Of a DNA stretch of 64,000 nucleotides, positions 56,679-64,000 are shown in pieces. The DNA comes from JBCCGG01 sp039029395 (lineage in GTDB: Bacteria; Pseudomonadota; Alphaproteobacteria; Kiloniellales; JAKSDN01). The notes beneath the pieces were generated by a model. The model searched no databases. It saw only the letters and a program-made list of their open reading frames with translations, and was not told the DNA's origin. Every line of letters begins with the position of its first letter. Position 1 is the first letter of the stretch. A program made the translations under genes and the position numbers. The stretch is from positions 22,586-86,585 of the forward strand of contig JBCCGG010000027.1 in the NCBI GenBank assembly GCA_039029395.1, read 5' to 3'.

Positions 56679-58664
56679 CTATGGCACGCCTTTCGGCCAG
56701 TCGGGCGGTGGCGCGGAGAGACTGGCGCCCCGGTACCAGGAGCTGTTGCCGGCCCGGCGCACCTGGTCCCGGTCGTCCGGGTCGTCGGCGACGAAGCGCA
56801 TCCACAGCTCGCACATCTCCTCGTCGGACGACCAGCCCCACTTCACCCGGCCGGGCGGCACATGGGGATTGGCCGGATTGTCGGAGGAGTTGTCGAACCT
56901 GAACCAGGCATCGATCCGGCTGCCCGCCGGCAGGGCCAGTGGCTCCCGGTACATGTAGACGTTCTGCCAGCGAAAGTTCCAATCGGGAATGTTGATCAAG
57001 GGCACCGTGCTGCCGTCGGGCAGGGTTGCGATGGCGCGCACCTCCTTGCCGATGTAGTGCATGTGGGGCGAAACGCCGAGCAACCTGATGTCGGCCGGCA
57101 CCTGCATGTAGACCTGGCGCCAGTAGTTGCCGTCCTCGGGCGCGATGTCCACGTCCAGAGTTCCGGCCACGGTGCTCTCGACCAGGTGGGTGACCGGCTC
57201 TTTCGCGAAATAGAGGCCGATGCGCGAGCGGTCGCGCGTCGGGACGCCCGTCGGGCGGTAGTGGATCTCGAAAACGGCATCGCCCGAGCGCCCCGCCAGG
57301 GGCACGCCGTGCCCGGGCGGCAGCTTGATCGGGTCGATTCCCGGCGCCCATCCGCCCAAGTAGACCGATGTGCCCGGGTCCGCGGAATCCATAAAGCCGC
57401 CTTTCCCGAATACCGAGAAGCCGTAGGCTTCGTCCTCGGCGTCCTTGGCCCGGGCCCGGCCGTTGTAGTCGAGGTAGACCAGGGAGTGGTGTACCGCCCG
57501 GGGGTCGCCCGGCCGGAACTCGAGCCCAACGATGTGATGGTCCTGCAAGATCTCGACCGGAATGACGAAGTAACGGTAGATGTCGTCGCCGCCGGCCGGA
57601 ACCTCGAAGGCCTCGGTCATCTCTATCACCAAATCCGGCGGCCCCATGAGCCAGTCGGGTGAGGGCCACTGGGGCGGCGGCACAGCCTGCTCCTCGGCGC
57701 CGCGCGGCGCCCCTTGCTCGGCCCAGGCGGACAAGAGGGCGATCTGGCGGTTGCTCAAGTACCGCTCGTCGCGGAACTGGCCGAAGCCCGCCTCGGCCGG
57801 CCAGGGCGGCATGATGCCCTCGGCGGTGACGTAGGAGATCATCCGGGCCCGGCGCTTAACCTGGGCGTAGGTCTCCAGGGCGAAGGGTGCGACGCTGCCG
57901 CCGCGATGGCATTCGGCGCAGTTGGCGTTGACGATCGGCGCGATATGGCGCGTGTAGGTCACCGCCTCTGGCAGCGCCCGGTCGTCCCAAGCCTCGAAGA
58001 AGCAGCCGATCGCCGCGGTACGCCGCGGCGTGACCGGCTTGCCCTCGGCGAGCGTCTCGAGCACATCGAGCAGATCGTGGGAGGTGATCTCGTGGCGCAG
58101 CACGGTCAGGCTGGCGAAGCGGTTGTCGATCCGACCGCGGTAGAGCACGCGGTTGTCTTCGGAGATGACGAAGGCCTCGGGCGTCACCTCGGGGCCGACC
58201 CGCATGGCGAGATCGCCCGCGGGATCCCATAGCACCGGAAAGGCGAAGCCGGAGTCCGCCACGAAAGCGCGCGCCTCCTGGGCGCTCATAAGGGAGTCGG
58301 AGACCACGCCGTAGAAAGGAACGCCCGTCGCCTCGGCCGCCTCGTGAAAGCCGTTCAGGTCCGCCGCGTAGCGAATGGAGACCGGGCAATCCCGGTCGAG
58401 GAAGACGAGCACGAAGGGCGCGACGTCGCCGCCATCGCTGGGGCCGACACCAAGGCGGTGGATCTGTCCTTCCACATCCACAAGGCGCGTGCCGAAAACG
58501 TCGACGCTTTGCCCGCGCCAATCGGTATAGTCGGGCTGGGCCAGCGCAGGTTCATGCTTGTGGTCATTGTGCCCCTCGTCCGCTTGGGCGGCAGCGGCCC
58601 AGGGCCCGATGAGCAGCAAGGCCACGGCCCAATGGAGTGTGCGGATGGAGCGGATGATGCACAT
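56679..58664 (-). CDS. Exported redoxin / cytochrome c / Cu type II monooxygenase-like fusion
   Basis: 661 aa with a signal peptide (ALLLIGPWAAAAQA). Domain 1 (about 50-220): thioredoxin-like, with LDRDCPVSIRY (Cys 93) as peroxiredoxin/SCO-type site. Domain 2 (about 235-340): c-type haem motif NCAECHRGG near 249-253. Domain 3 (about 365-660): copper ascorbate-dependent monooxygenase-like (PHM/DBM fold) with VHHSLVYLD near 391, IHYRPTG near 469 and SPHMHYIG near 533. ATG at 58664 follows GGAGG. The domain order suggests electron transfer through haem to a copper oxygenase site. Substrate unknown. Confidence 0.82.
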   Translation of the reverse strand: MCIIRSIRTLHWAVALLLIGPWAAAAQADEGHNDHKHEPALAQPDYTDWRGQSVDVFGTRLVDVEGQIHRLGVGPSDGGDVAPFVLVFLDRDCPVSIRYAADLNGFHEAAEATGVPFYGVVSDSLMSAQEARAFVADSGFAFPVLWDPAGDLAMRVGPEVTPEAFVISEDNRVLYRGRIDNRFASLTVLRHEITSHDLLDVLETLAEGKPVTPRRTAAIGCFFEAWDDRALPEAVTYTRHIAPIVNANCAECHRGGSVAPFALETYAQVKRRARMISYVTAEGIMPPWPAEAGFGQFRDERYLSNRQIALLSAWAEQGAPRGAEEQAVPPPQWPSPDWLMGPPDLVIEMTEAFEVPAGGDDIYRYFVIPVEILQDHHIVGLEFRPGDPRAVHHSLVYLDYNGRARAKDAEDEAYGFSVFGKGGFMDSADPGTSVYLGGWAPGIDPIKLPPGHGVPLAGRSGDAVFEIHYRPTGVPTRDRSRIGLYFAKEPVTHLVESTVAGTLDVDIAPEDGNYWRQVYMQVPADIRLLGVSPHMHYIGKEVRAIATLPDGSTVPLINIPDWNFRWQNVYMYREPLALPAGSRIDAWFRFDNSSDNPANPHVPPGRVKWGWSSDEEMCELWMRFVADDPDDRDQVRRAGNSSWYRGASLSAPPPDWPKGVP

Positions 58665-58871
58665 CGTCAGATCGCCTCCACTCTTTTTGGCCCCAAAGGG
58701 TAAGCCGCCGAAACCCGCGGGATTTGATCCGGATTGCGGTTTAGAGCAGGAGCCTGCGAACCCGTTGGGGCAGTCTGCCACAGGCTATCCGATTCAAGAT
58801 CACTCTGCCAAGCTTCCCCGCGGGATCACCAAGGGCTTGACCCGATCGCATCAAAGGTAAAGCTAGAGCCC

Positions 58872-61800
58872 ATGTCGGACCTTGGCGCCAGACAGGAGCT
58901 CACGGCCTTTCTCGAGACCTTGGGGCTGGGCCGCTACGCCCAGGTGATGGCCGAGAACGACGTCGATCTCGACGTTCTGCCCCATCTCTCCGATCAAGAC
59001 CTGAAGGAGCTGGGTCTCTCCCTCGGGCACCGGCGCAAGCTGCTTGCCGCGCTTGCCCAGCAAGTGGAATCCGGGACCGACAGCGCGACGTCGCCAAGAG
59101 CCGAACCGGCAGTGGCCGAGCGACGCCAGCTCACGGTTATGTTCTGCGATCTGGTCGGCTCGACCCAGCTGTCCGAGCAGCTGGACCTGGAGGTGCTGCG
59201 AGACCTGCTGCGGCGCTACCATGATGCGGTGACCGGCGCGGTGGTCGCCCATGGCGGGCACGTGGCCAAGCTCATGGGCGATGGGGTACTGGCGTACTTT
59301 GGTTGGCCCAAGGCCCATGAGAACGATGCCGAGCGCGCCGTCCAAGCAGGGCTGGCGGCGGTCGCAGCGGTGCACGCCATCGAGGCGGACAGCGCTCATT
59401 TGGCGGCGCGCGCGGGGATCGCGACCGGGCCTGTCGTGATCGGCGATATGACCGGCGAGACCGCCCAGGAGCGTGGCTCGGTGACCGGCACAACGCCGAA
59501 TCTCGCTGCGCGCTTGCAAGACTTGGCGGCGCCGGGCGAGGTCGTGATCCACGCCGTGACTCGTCGCTTGATCGGTGCCGCCTTCGCGCTCGACGACTTG
59601 GGGGCGCACCAGCTGAAGGGTATTGCCGAGCCGGTCCCGGTGTGGCGGGTGATTGGCGCGGCGGCCAGCGACAGCCGCTTCGAGGCACTGCACGGCGCTC
59701 GCCTGACCGCCTTCGTCGGCCGCACCCAGGAGATCGAGCTGCTGGTCGATCGCTGGTGCCAGGCCCAGGGGGGCGAAGGCCAGGTCGTTTTGCTGTCCGG
59801 TGAGGCGGGGATCGGCAAGAGCCGGATCCTGCGCGAGTTCGTCCGACGGCCGGAATGTGAAGCAGGCAAGATCTTGCGTTACCAGTGCTCGCCCAACGAA
59901 ATCAACACGGCTTTTCATCCCTTGATCGCCGAGCTTGAGGCCACGGCGGGCTTTCAGGCGGAGGACCCGGTCGAGGCTCGGCTGAACAAGCTCGAGGCGC
60001 ACCTGGAGGGCCTCAGCGACGCTGCGGAGATACCCCTGATTGTCGCGCTGCTCGGGTTGCCTTTGGAGCGCTACCCGACGATCGAGATGACGCCCCAGCG
60101 GCGCAAGCAGCGCACCATCGCGCTCTTGGCCGAGCGGGTCGCTGGACTCGCGCGCGGGGCACCCCTGGTGTTGGTGGTCGAGGACATCCACTGGGCCGAC
60201 GCCTCGAGCCTTGAGGCGCTCGAAGCCCTGATCGAAGCGGCGTCGAAGCTGCCCCTCCTTTTGGTCATGACCTATCGGCCTGAGTTTCAGCCCCAATGGC
60301 GGCGCTTTGGCCACGTGACAGAGCAATCTCTGAACCGCCTCGGCCAGGGTGATGGGCGCGCGATCGCCCAGCGTGTGGCCGGTGGCAAGGCGCTGCCCGA
60401 AGAGTTGCTCGCGCGCATTCTCGCGCAAACCGATGGTATCCCGCTGTTTGTCGAGGAGCTCACCAAGACCGTGCTGGAGTCGGGCGTTCTGCGCGAGCAG
60501 GCGGAGCGTTATCTCCTGGACGGCCCGCTGCCGGCGCTTGCGATCCCGACCACCCTTCAGGACTCCCTGATGGCGCGCCTCGATCGCTTGGCACCGGTCA
60601 AGGGGGTGATCCAGGCGGCCGCCTGTATCGGCCGCGAGTTCGGCGCAGAGCTTTTGGCCACTGCCCTACAAATGGCGCAGGACGAGCTCGACGAGGCGCT
60701 CGACCAGCTTGTGACGGCCGAGCTCATCTTTCATCGCGGTGGCGGCGAAGAGTCGCGCTATATCTTCAAGCACGCCCTGGTGCAGGATGCGGCCTATGCC
60801 AGCCTGCTGACTCCTGCGCGCCGTAGCCTGCACGAGCGCCTCGCCACGGCGATGGCGCGCGGCGCCGATCCCGACCCGCTGGATTTGGCCCGGCATTTTC
60901 ACGCCGCCGGCCGGGAGGGGCGCGCCGCGGAGCTGTTCCTGGCCGGCGGCCGCCGTTCGCTCGAGACATGCGCCCTGTCGGAGGCGATTGGCGCCCTGGA
61001 GTTGGGCCTTGATGCGGTTGGCGCAATCGAGGCCTCGCCCGAGCGGGACCGGTTGGAGCTCAGAATCCGCGTCGCGCTCGGCACCGCGCGCATGGCGCGT
61101 TTCGGCTGGGCCCATCCCTCGGTCGCCGAAGCCTTCGAACCAGCCTTTCCACTCGCCCGAGCGTTTGGCGAGGAAGACGCCCTCGGGTCGATCCTCTGGG
61201 GCCTCTGGGTGCACTATCAAACCCGGACCAACTTTCCTCGAGCCCACGAGTGGCTGGCCGAGTTGGCGAATGTCGCGAAGGCCGCCGAAAGATCTAATCT
61301 GTCCTTAATTTATGACATGTCGGCCGGCTGCCAGTACTTCTGGGAGGCAGACTACGGTCGCGCGCTAAGTCATACAGACCAGGTGAGATCGCGGTACGAG
61401 TCCGACCAGCACGCGCGCATCACCTTGCTGACCAACCACGACCCGCTGGTCTTTTCCCAGCACTGGGCCGGTAGCCTGGCCGACTGGATCGCGGGCCGGC
61501 CGGACCGCGCGCTCGAACGCTTGGAGGAGGCGCTCGCTTTGGCGCGCAAGATCGGCCATCCCTTCAACCTGGTCTTCGCGTTGACCGCGGGGGCGACCAG
61601 CCTGATCTATCTGGACGAGACGGAGCGACTGCTGGCGCTTTGCGACGAAGCCGCCGGGGTCGCGGCCGATGAGGCGCTGGGGCCTTTCTCCGAGCACGTC
61701 AACATCATGCAATGGCGCGGCGCCGCCCACGTTCAGCTGGGCGATTACGAGCGCGGCCACGGGCTCGCCAAGCAGGGCAACGATTTTTGGACCGCGAGCG

Positions 61801-62219
61801 GCGGGCGCATCTGCACGGCCATGTTTCGCAGCTGGATTTTGCTCGGGCTCCAGGGCTTGGGGCGAGTCGAGGAAGCCGCCGAGCTTGCTGCCGCCAACAC
61901 GGCCCATTGCCGGGCAACCGGCGACCGCTACATGGAGCCGGAATGCCTGCGGCTCCAGGGCGAGCTTGCCTTGCTGGCCCCGCGCCCCGACCGCTCGGCC
62001 GCGGAGCGGCTGTTCAGGGAGGCGCTTTCCGTCGCCCGCGCCCATGGCGCTAAGTCCTGGGAGCTGCGTGCGGCGATGTCGCTCGCCCGGCTGCTACGCG
62101 ACGAAGACCGACGGGCCGTGGCGACGCAAGAGCTCGAGCCAGTGCTGACCAGCTTCACCGAAGGTCTTGAGAGCGCGGACCCGCGCCGTGCCGCCCAGCT
62201 GCTGGCCGACCTCTCGTAA
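58872..62219 (+). CDS. SAM domain / class III cyclase / AAA ATPase / TPR signalling protein
   Basis: 1115 aa. N-terminal sterile-alpha-motif domain (about 5-65: LETLGLGRYAQVMAENDVD). Cyclase homology domain (about 85-245) with MFCDLVGSTQL and KLMGDGVLAYFGW metal Asp residues and GDMTGETAQERGSVTG. Then an AAA/STAND ATPase: Walker A GEAGIGKSR near 315, Walker B-type LVLVVEDIHWADA near 435. The C-terminal half is TPR-like helical repeats. It follows a 207-base gap divergent to the cytochrome fusion gene. Function presumably in sensing plus nucleotide production; the signal is unknown. Confidence 0.9.
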   Translation: MSDLGARQELTAFLETLGLGRYAQVMAENDVDLDVLPHLSDQDLKELGLSLGHRRKLLAALAQQVESGTDSATSPRAEPAVAERRQLTVMFCDLVGSTQLSEQLDLEVLRDLLRRYHDAVTGAVVAHGGHVAKLMGDGVLAYFGWPKAHENDAERAVQAGLAAVAAVHAIEADSAHLAARAGIATGPVVIGDMTGETAQERGSVTGTTPNLAARLQDLAAPGEVVIHAVTRRLIGAAFALDDLGAHQLKGIAEPVPVWRVIGAAASDSRFEALHGARLTAFVGRTQEIELLVDRWCQAQGGEGQVVLLSGEAGIGKSRILREFVRRPECEAGKILRYQCSPNEINTAFHPLIAELEATAGFQAEDPVEARLNKLEAHLEGLSDAAEIPLIVALLGLPLERYPTIEMTPQRRKQRTIALLAERVAGLARGAPLVLVVEDIHWADASSLEALEALIEAASKLPLLLVMTYRPEFQPQWRRFGHVTEQSLNRLGQGDGRAIAQRVAGGKALPEELLARILAQTDGIPLFVEELTKTVLESGVLREQAERYLLDGPLPALAIPTTLQDSLMARLDRLAPVKGVIQAAACIGREFGAELLATALQMAQDELDEALDQLVTAELIFHRGGGEESRYIFKHALVQDAAYASLLTPARRSLHERLATAMARGADPDPLDLARHFHAAGREGRAAELFLAGGRRSLETCALSEAIGALELGLDAVGAIEASPERDRLELRIRVALGTARMARFGWAHPSVAEAFEPAFPLARAFGEEDALGSILWGLWVHYQTRTNFPRAHEWLAELANVAKAAERSNLSLIYDMSAGCQYFWEADYGRALSHTDQVRSRYESDQHARITLLTNHDPLVFSQHWAGSLADWIAGRPDRALERLEEALALARKIGHPFNLVFALTAGATSLIYLDETERLLALCDEAAGVAADEALGPFSEHVNIMQWRGAAHVQLGDYERGHGLAKQGNDFWTASGGRICTAMFRSWILLGLQGLGRVEEAAELAAANTAHCRATGDRYMEPECLRLQGELALLAPRPDRSAAERLFREALSVARAHGAKSWELRAAMSLARLLRDEDRRAVATQELEPVLTSFTEGLESADPRRAAQLLADLS

Positions 62220-62308
62220 TAAAATTAGGGCTCGGCCTCGCCAAACGGCAGTCCTTCTGATAGGATCAGGGTCACAAAGAAGATCTGTCCATTGGATGGG
62301 AGAGGACC

Positions 62309-62911
62309 ATGGCGTGGCAGATCAGCGGGCGAAGCTTGGAGCTCTGCAGCTGCAAGATGCTTTGCCCCTGTTGGCTTGGCCCCGATGGCGAACCGGACGA
62401 GGGCTGGTGCGCGGCGGTTTTCGGCTTCCAGGTGCAGGCCGGCCAGAGCGACGGCGTCGATCTTTCGGGCACCACAGTGGTCCTGGCGGCCGACTGGCCG
62501 GGCAACTTTTTCGGCGGTGATGGCACCGCGCGCCTGACAATCGATGCCGCGGCCAGCGACGAGCAGCGCCGTGAGCTGGAAGGCATCTTCAGCGGCCAGC
62601 GGGGCGGCCACCTGGAGGGCCTCTGGGGCGCGGTCTTCGAGACCTGGCTGCCGACCCGCTTCGGCGCTGTCGAAATCACCTGGGGCGCCAGCCCGCGTAT
62701 CACGGTGGAGGGCTATGGCCAGGCCGCGCTGCAGCCCTTGACCAACGGCGCGGGCCAGGCGACCCAGGTGACCGGTTCGGTGACCCAGGCCGGGCTCGCT
62801 ATAGAGGCAATGGATCTGGCGAGCGCCAAGGGCAGCCGCTGGGCCGACCCGGAGGTGCGCAGCTGGCGCGGCGATTCCGGCACGCTCCACGCCTTCGATT
62901 GGAGCGCGTGA
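62309..62911 (+). CDS. DUF1326 family protein
   Basis: 200 aa. The N-terminus has the conserved Cys block LELCSCKMLCPCW, marking DUF1326, a family of unknown function whose cysteines may bind metal. The rest is beta-rich (VEITWGASPRITVEGYG). No signal peptide. It starts 90 bases after the large cyclase gene and ends 11 bases before the convergent NHL-repeat gene. Confidence 0.85.
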   Translation: MAWQISGRSLELCSCKMLCPCWLGPDGEPDEGWCAAVFGFQVQAGQSDGVDLSGTTVVLAADWPGNFFGGDGTARLTIDAAASDEQRRELEGIFSGQRGGHLEGLWGAVFETWLPTRFGAVEITWGASPRITVEGYGQAALQPLTNGAGQATQVTGSVTQAGLAIEAMDLASAKGSRWADPEVRSWRGDSGTLHAFDWSA

Positions 62912-62922
62912 GGGGGCGGAGG

Positions 62923-64000
62923 CTAGGCCGCCCAGGTCCAGGTTGTTCGAGTTTTCGGGTCGAGCGCCACGATGCGGTGGTTGTTGGTGTCGACCACCAG
63001 CACCCGCTCGCCATCGACAGCGATGCCGGCGGGTTCGTGGTTGGGCAGGCAGACCGGGTCGGTACAGAGGAAGCCGTTGTCCAGGTCGCGGATCTCTTCG
63101 TGCCCGAGGTCGACGACCCGCGCGGCGTTGTTGTAGCTGTCGGCGATCAAAAGCGTTCCGTCGTGCCAGGCGAGGCCGAGAGGGTGCTGGAGCCGGGCGT
63201 CGCCCAGGGCGCCGTTGACGTGGCCGAAATCGAAGAGGCCCGTGCCGATCAGGGTGGTGACCCGGCGTGGCCGATCGAGATGTAGCGCGCGCAAGGACGA
63301 AGTCTCGCTGTCGAGGAAGTAGAGGGTGCCGCCGGCTTGGTCCAGGGCCAGGCCGCTCGGTTGGGCCAGGTGGGCCTCGGCCGCCGGGCCGTCGCCAAGA
63401 GCCTCGGCGCCGTCGCCGGCCAGGGCCGCGACTTGGCCGCTCGCCAGGTCGAGCAGGCTGAGCTGATGGCTGCCGGCGTTGGCGAAGTAGAGCAGGGACC
63501 CGTCGACCTCCAGATCCCACGGCGAGGCGAGGGCCGCTTGGGCGCCCGGCAGCGGGCCGCCGAGCAACGGGCCGCGCCGGCCGATCCCAGCCAAGGTCGC
63601 GACGTCGCCGCTCGCCAGATCGATACGCCGGATTCCGTGATTGCCGGTGTCGGCCACGTAGATCGCCCGGCCGTCGCTCGCCAGGCCCTGGGGGTCCCGG
63701 AAGCTCGCTTCGTCGGCCGGGCCGTCGTCGAAGCCGGGGCGGCCCGAGCCATAGCGTTTCAGCTCGTTGGCCTCGCCGTCGAGCAGCACGATTTGATGGT
63801 GACCGCTATCGGCCAGCGCCCATCGCTTAGGTTCGCCGGGCACGGGCTTGAGCTTGCCGGGAAAGCGAAAGCGCCCGCCGGCCGGGGCGGCTGCCTTCAG
63901 CGCGAGCGGCGCGGGCGCCAGCGTGCCGGCCTGTTCCGCCTCGCCCAACAGCTTGCCCACCAGGGCACGCAGCTTGGCGGGATCGGGCTCGCCGGAGAAC
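62923..64000 (-). CDS. NHL-repeat protein (5' end outside window)
   Basis: At least 358 codons, open to the window edge on the 5' side. Repeated blade motifs of an NHL beta-propeller: WALADSGHHQIVLLD, IYVADTGNHGIRRID, LYFANAGSHQLSLLD, LLIADSYNNAARVVD and VLVVDTNNHRIVALD. The sequence before the first blade (GKLLGEAEQAGTLAPAPLALK) suggests a preceding domain outside the window; many such proteins start with a thioredoxin-like domain. A GTG at 63960 is an internal candidate start, but upstream codons (SGEPDPAKLRAL) remain plausible. Confidence 0.82.
   Translation of the reverse strand, partial: FSGEPDPAKLRALVGKLLGEAEQAGTLAPAPLALKAAAPAGGRFRFPGKLKPVPGEPKRWALADSGHHQIVLLDGEANELKRYGSGRPGFDDGPADEASFRDPQGLASDGRAIYVADTGNHGIRRIDLASGDVATLAGIGRRGPLLGGPLPGAQAALASPWDLEVDGSLLYFANAGSHQLSLLDLASGQVAALAGDGAEALGDGPAAEAHLAQPSGLALDQAGGTLYFLDSETSSLRALHLDRPRRVTTLIGTGLFDFGHVNGALGDARLQHPLGLAWHDGTLLIADSYNNAARVVDLGHEEIRDLDNGFLCTDPVCLPNHEPAGIAVDGERVLVVDTNNHRIVALDPKTRTTWTWAA

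Noticed and set aside
1..64000. CRISPR arrays, rRNA genes, transposases, integrases, prophage genes
   Set aside because: No regularly spaced repeats, rRNA sequence or recognisable mobile-element proteins were found on reading both strands.

Overview
The window is a high-GC, gene-dense piece of an alphaproteobacterial chromosome, probably Rhodospirillales/Kiloniellales-like. Pointers to that group are a C4-pathway 5-aminolevulinate synthase, an NDUFS4-type accessory subunit of respiratory complex I, an ArfB rescue factor, a class Ia NrdAB without ATP cones, several class III cyclase fusions, and many genes for methylated or zwitterionic compounds. Assignments are by eye from translated sequence; no database search was run.

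Layout. 1-6.4 kb: partial MFS transporter, tRNA-Pro(TGG), arfB, CocE-type hydrolase, orphan sugar-type binding protein, complex I subunit, tRNA-Arg(TCT), and a PEP-CTERM gene lying between the tRNA and a second copy of the tRNA 3' end (possible att sites). 6.4-16.7 kb: homocysteine methyltransferase family protein, small-molecule methyltransferase, enolase-superfamily enzyme, RND efflux pair, Zn alcohol dehydrogenase and TauD-type dioxygenase. 16.7-20 kb: a VWA / PP2C phosphatase / membrane kinase triad (YegL-YegK-YegI / TerY-P type). 20-28.4 kb: FrhB-family protein, DMT exporter, outer-membrane protein, nrdBA with DnaA-like boxes, cyclase-TolB-TPR protein. 28.4-38.4 kb: FAD monooxygenase, GT9, Rieske oxygenase, periplasmic sulfurtransferase, a 45-nt inverted repeat, Co-type nitrile hydratase with its accessory protein, Tat-exported vanadium haloperoxidase, GFA protein and an orphan MbcA/ParS-type domain. 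38.5-43 kb: metallophosphoesterase/glycosyltransferase pair, then a decayed 5' copy of a YeeE transporter gene separated from the intact copy by a low-GC segment carrying an unrecognised membrane protein.

The most interesting part is 43.3-56.1 kb, which looks like a compatible-solute / methylamine region. One plus-strand operon encodes a BCCT transporter, a lipoprotein fusing a YehZ/OpuC-type betaine-binding domain to a TAXI-type binding domain and a C-terminal membrane helix, a TeaD-like universal stress protein and a methyltransferase. Nearby, a minus-strand run facing a LysR regulator encodes a divergent SDR, a GFA protein, an EutA/maleate-isomerase-like protein and a stand-alone ectoine synthase (EctC) with its metal and catalytic residues intact, followed by a class III aminotransferase. 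EctA and EctB are not present. An MttB-family methyltransferase without pyrrolysine follows.

56-64 kb: NTF2-like protein, a redoxin / cytochrome c / Cu-monooxygenase fusion, a 1115-residue SAM-domain / cyclase / AAA / TPR signalling protein, a DUF1326 protein and a partial NHL-repeat protein. No rRNA genes, CRISPR arrays, transposases, integrases or phage genes were seen.
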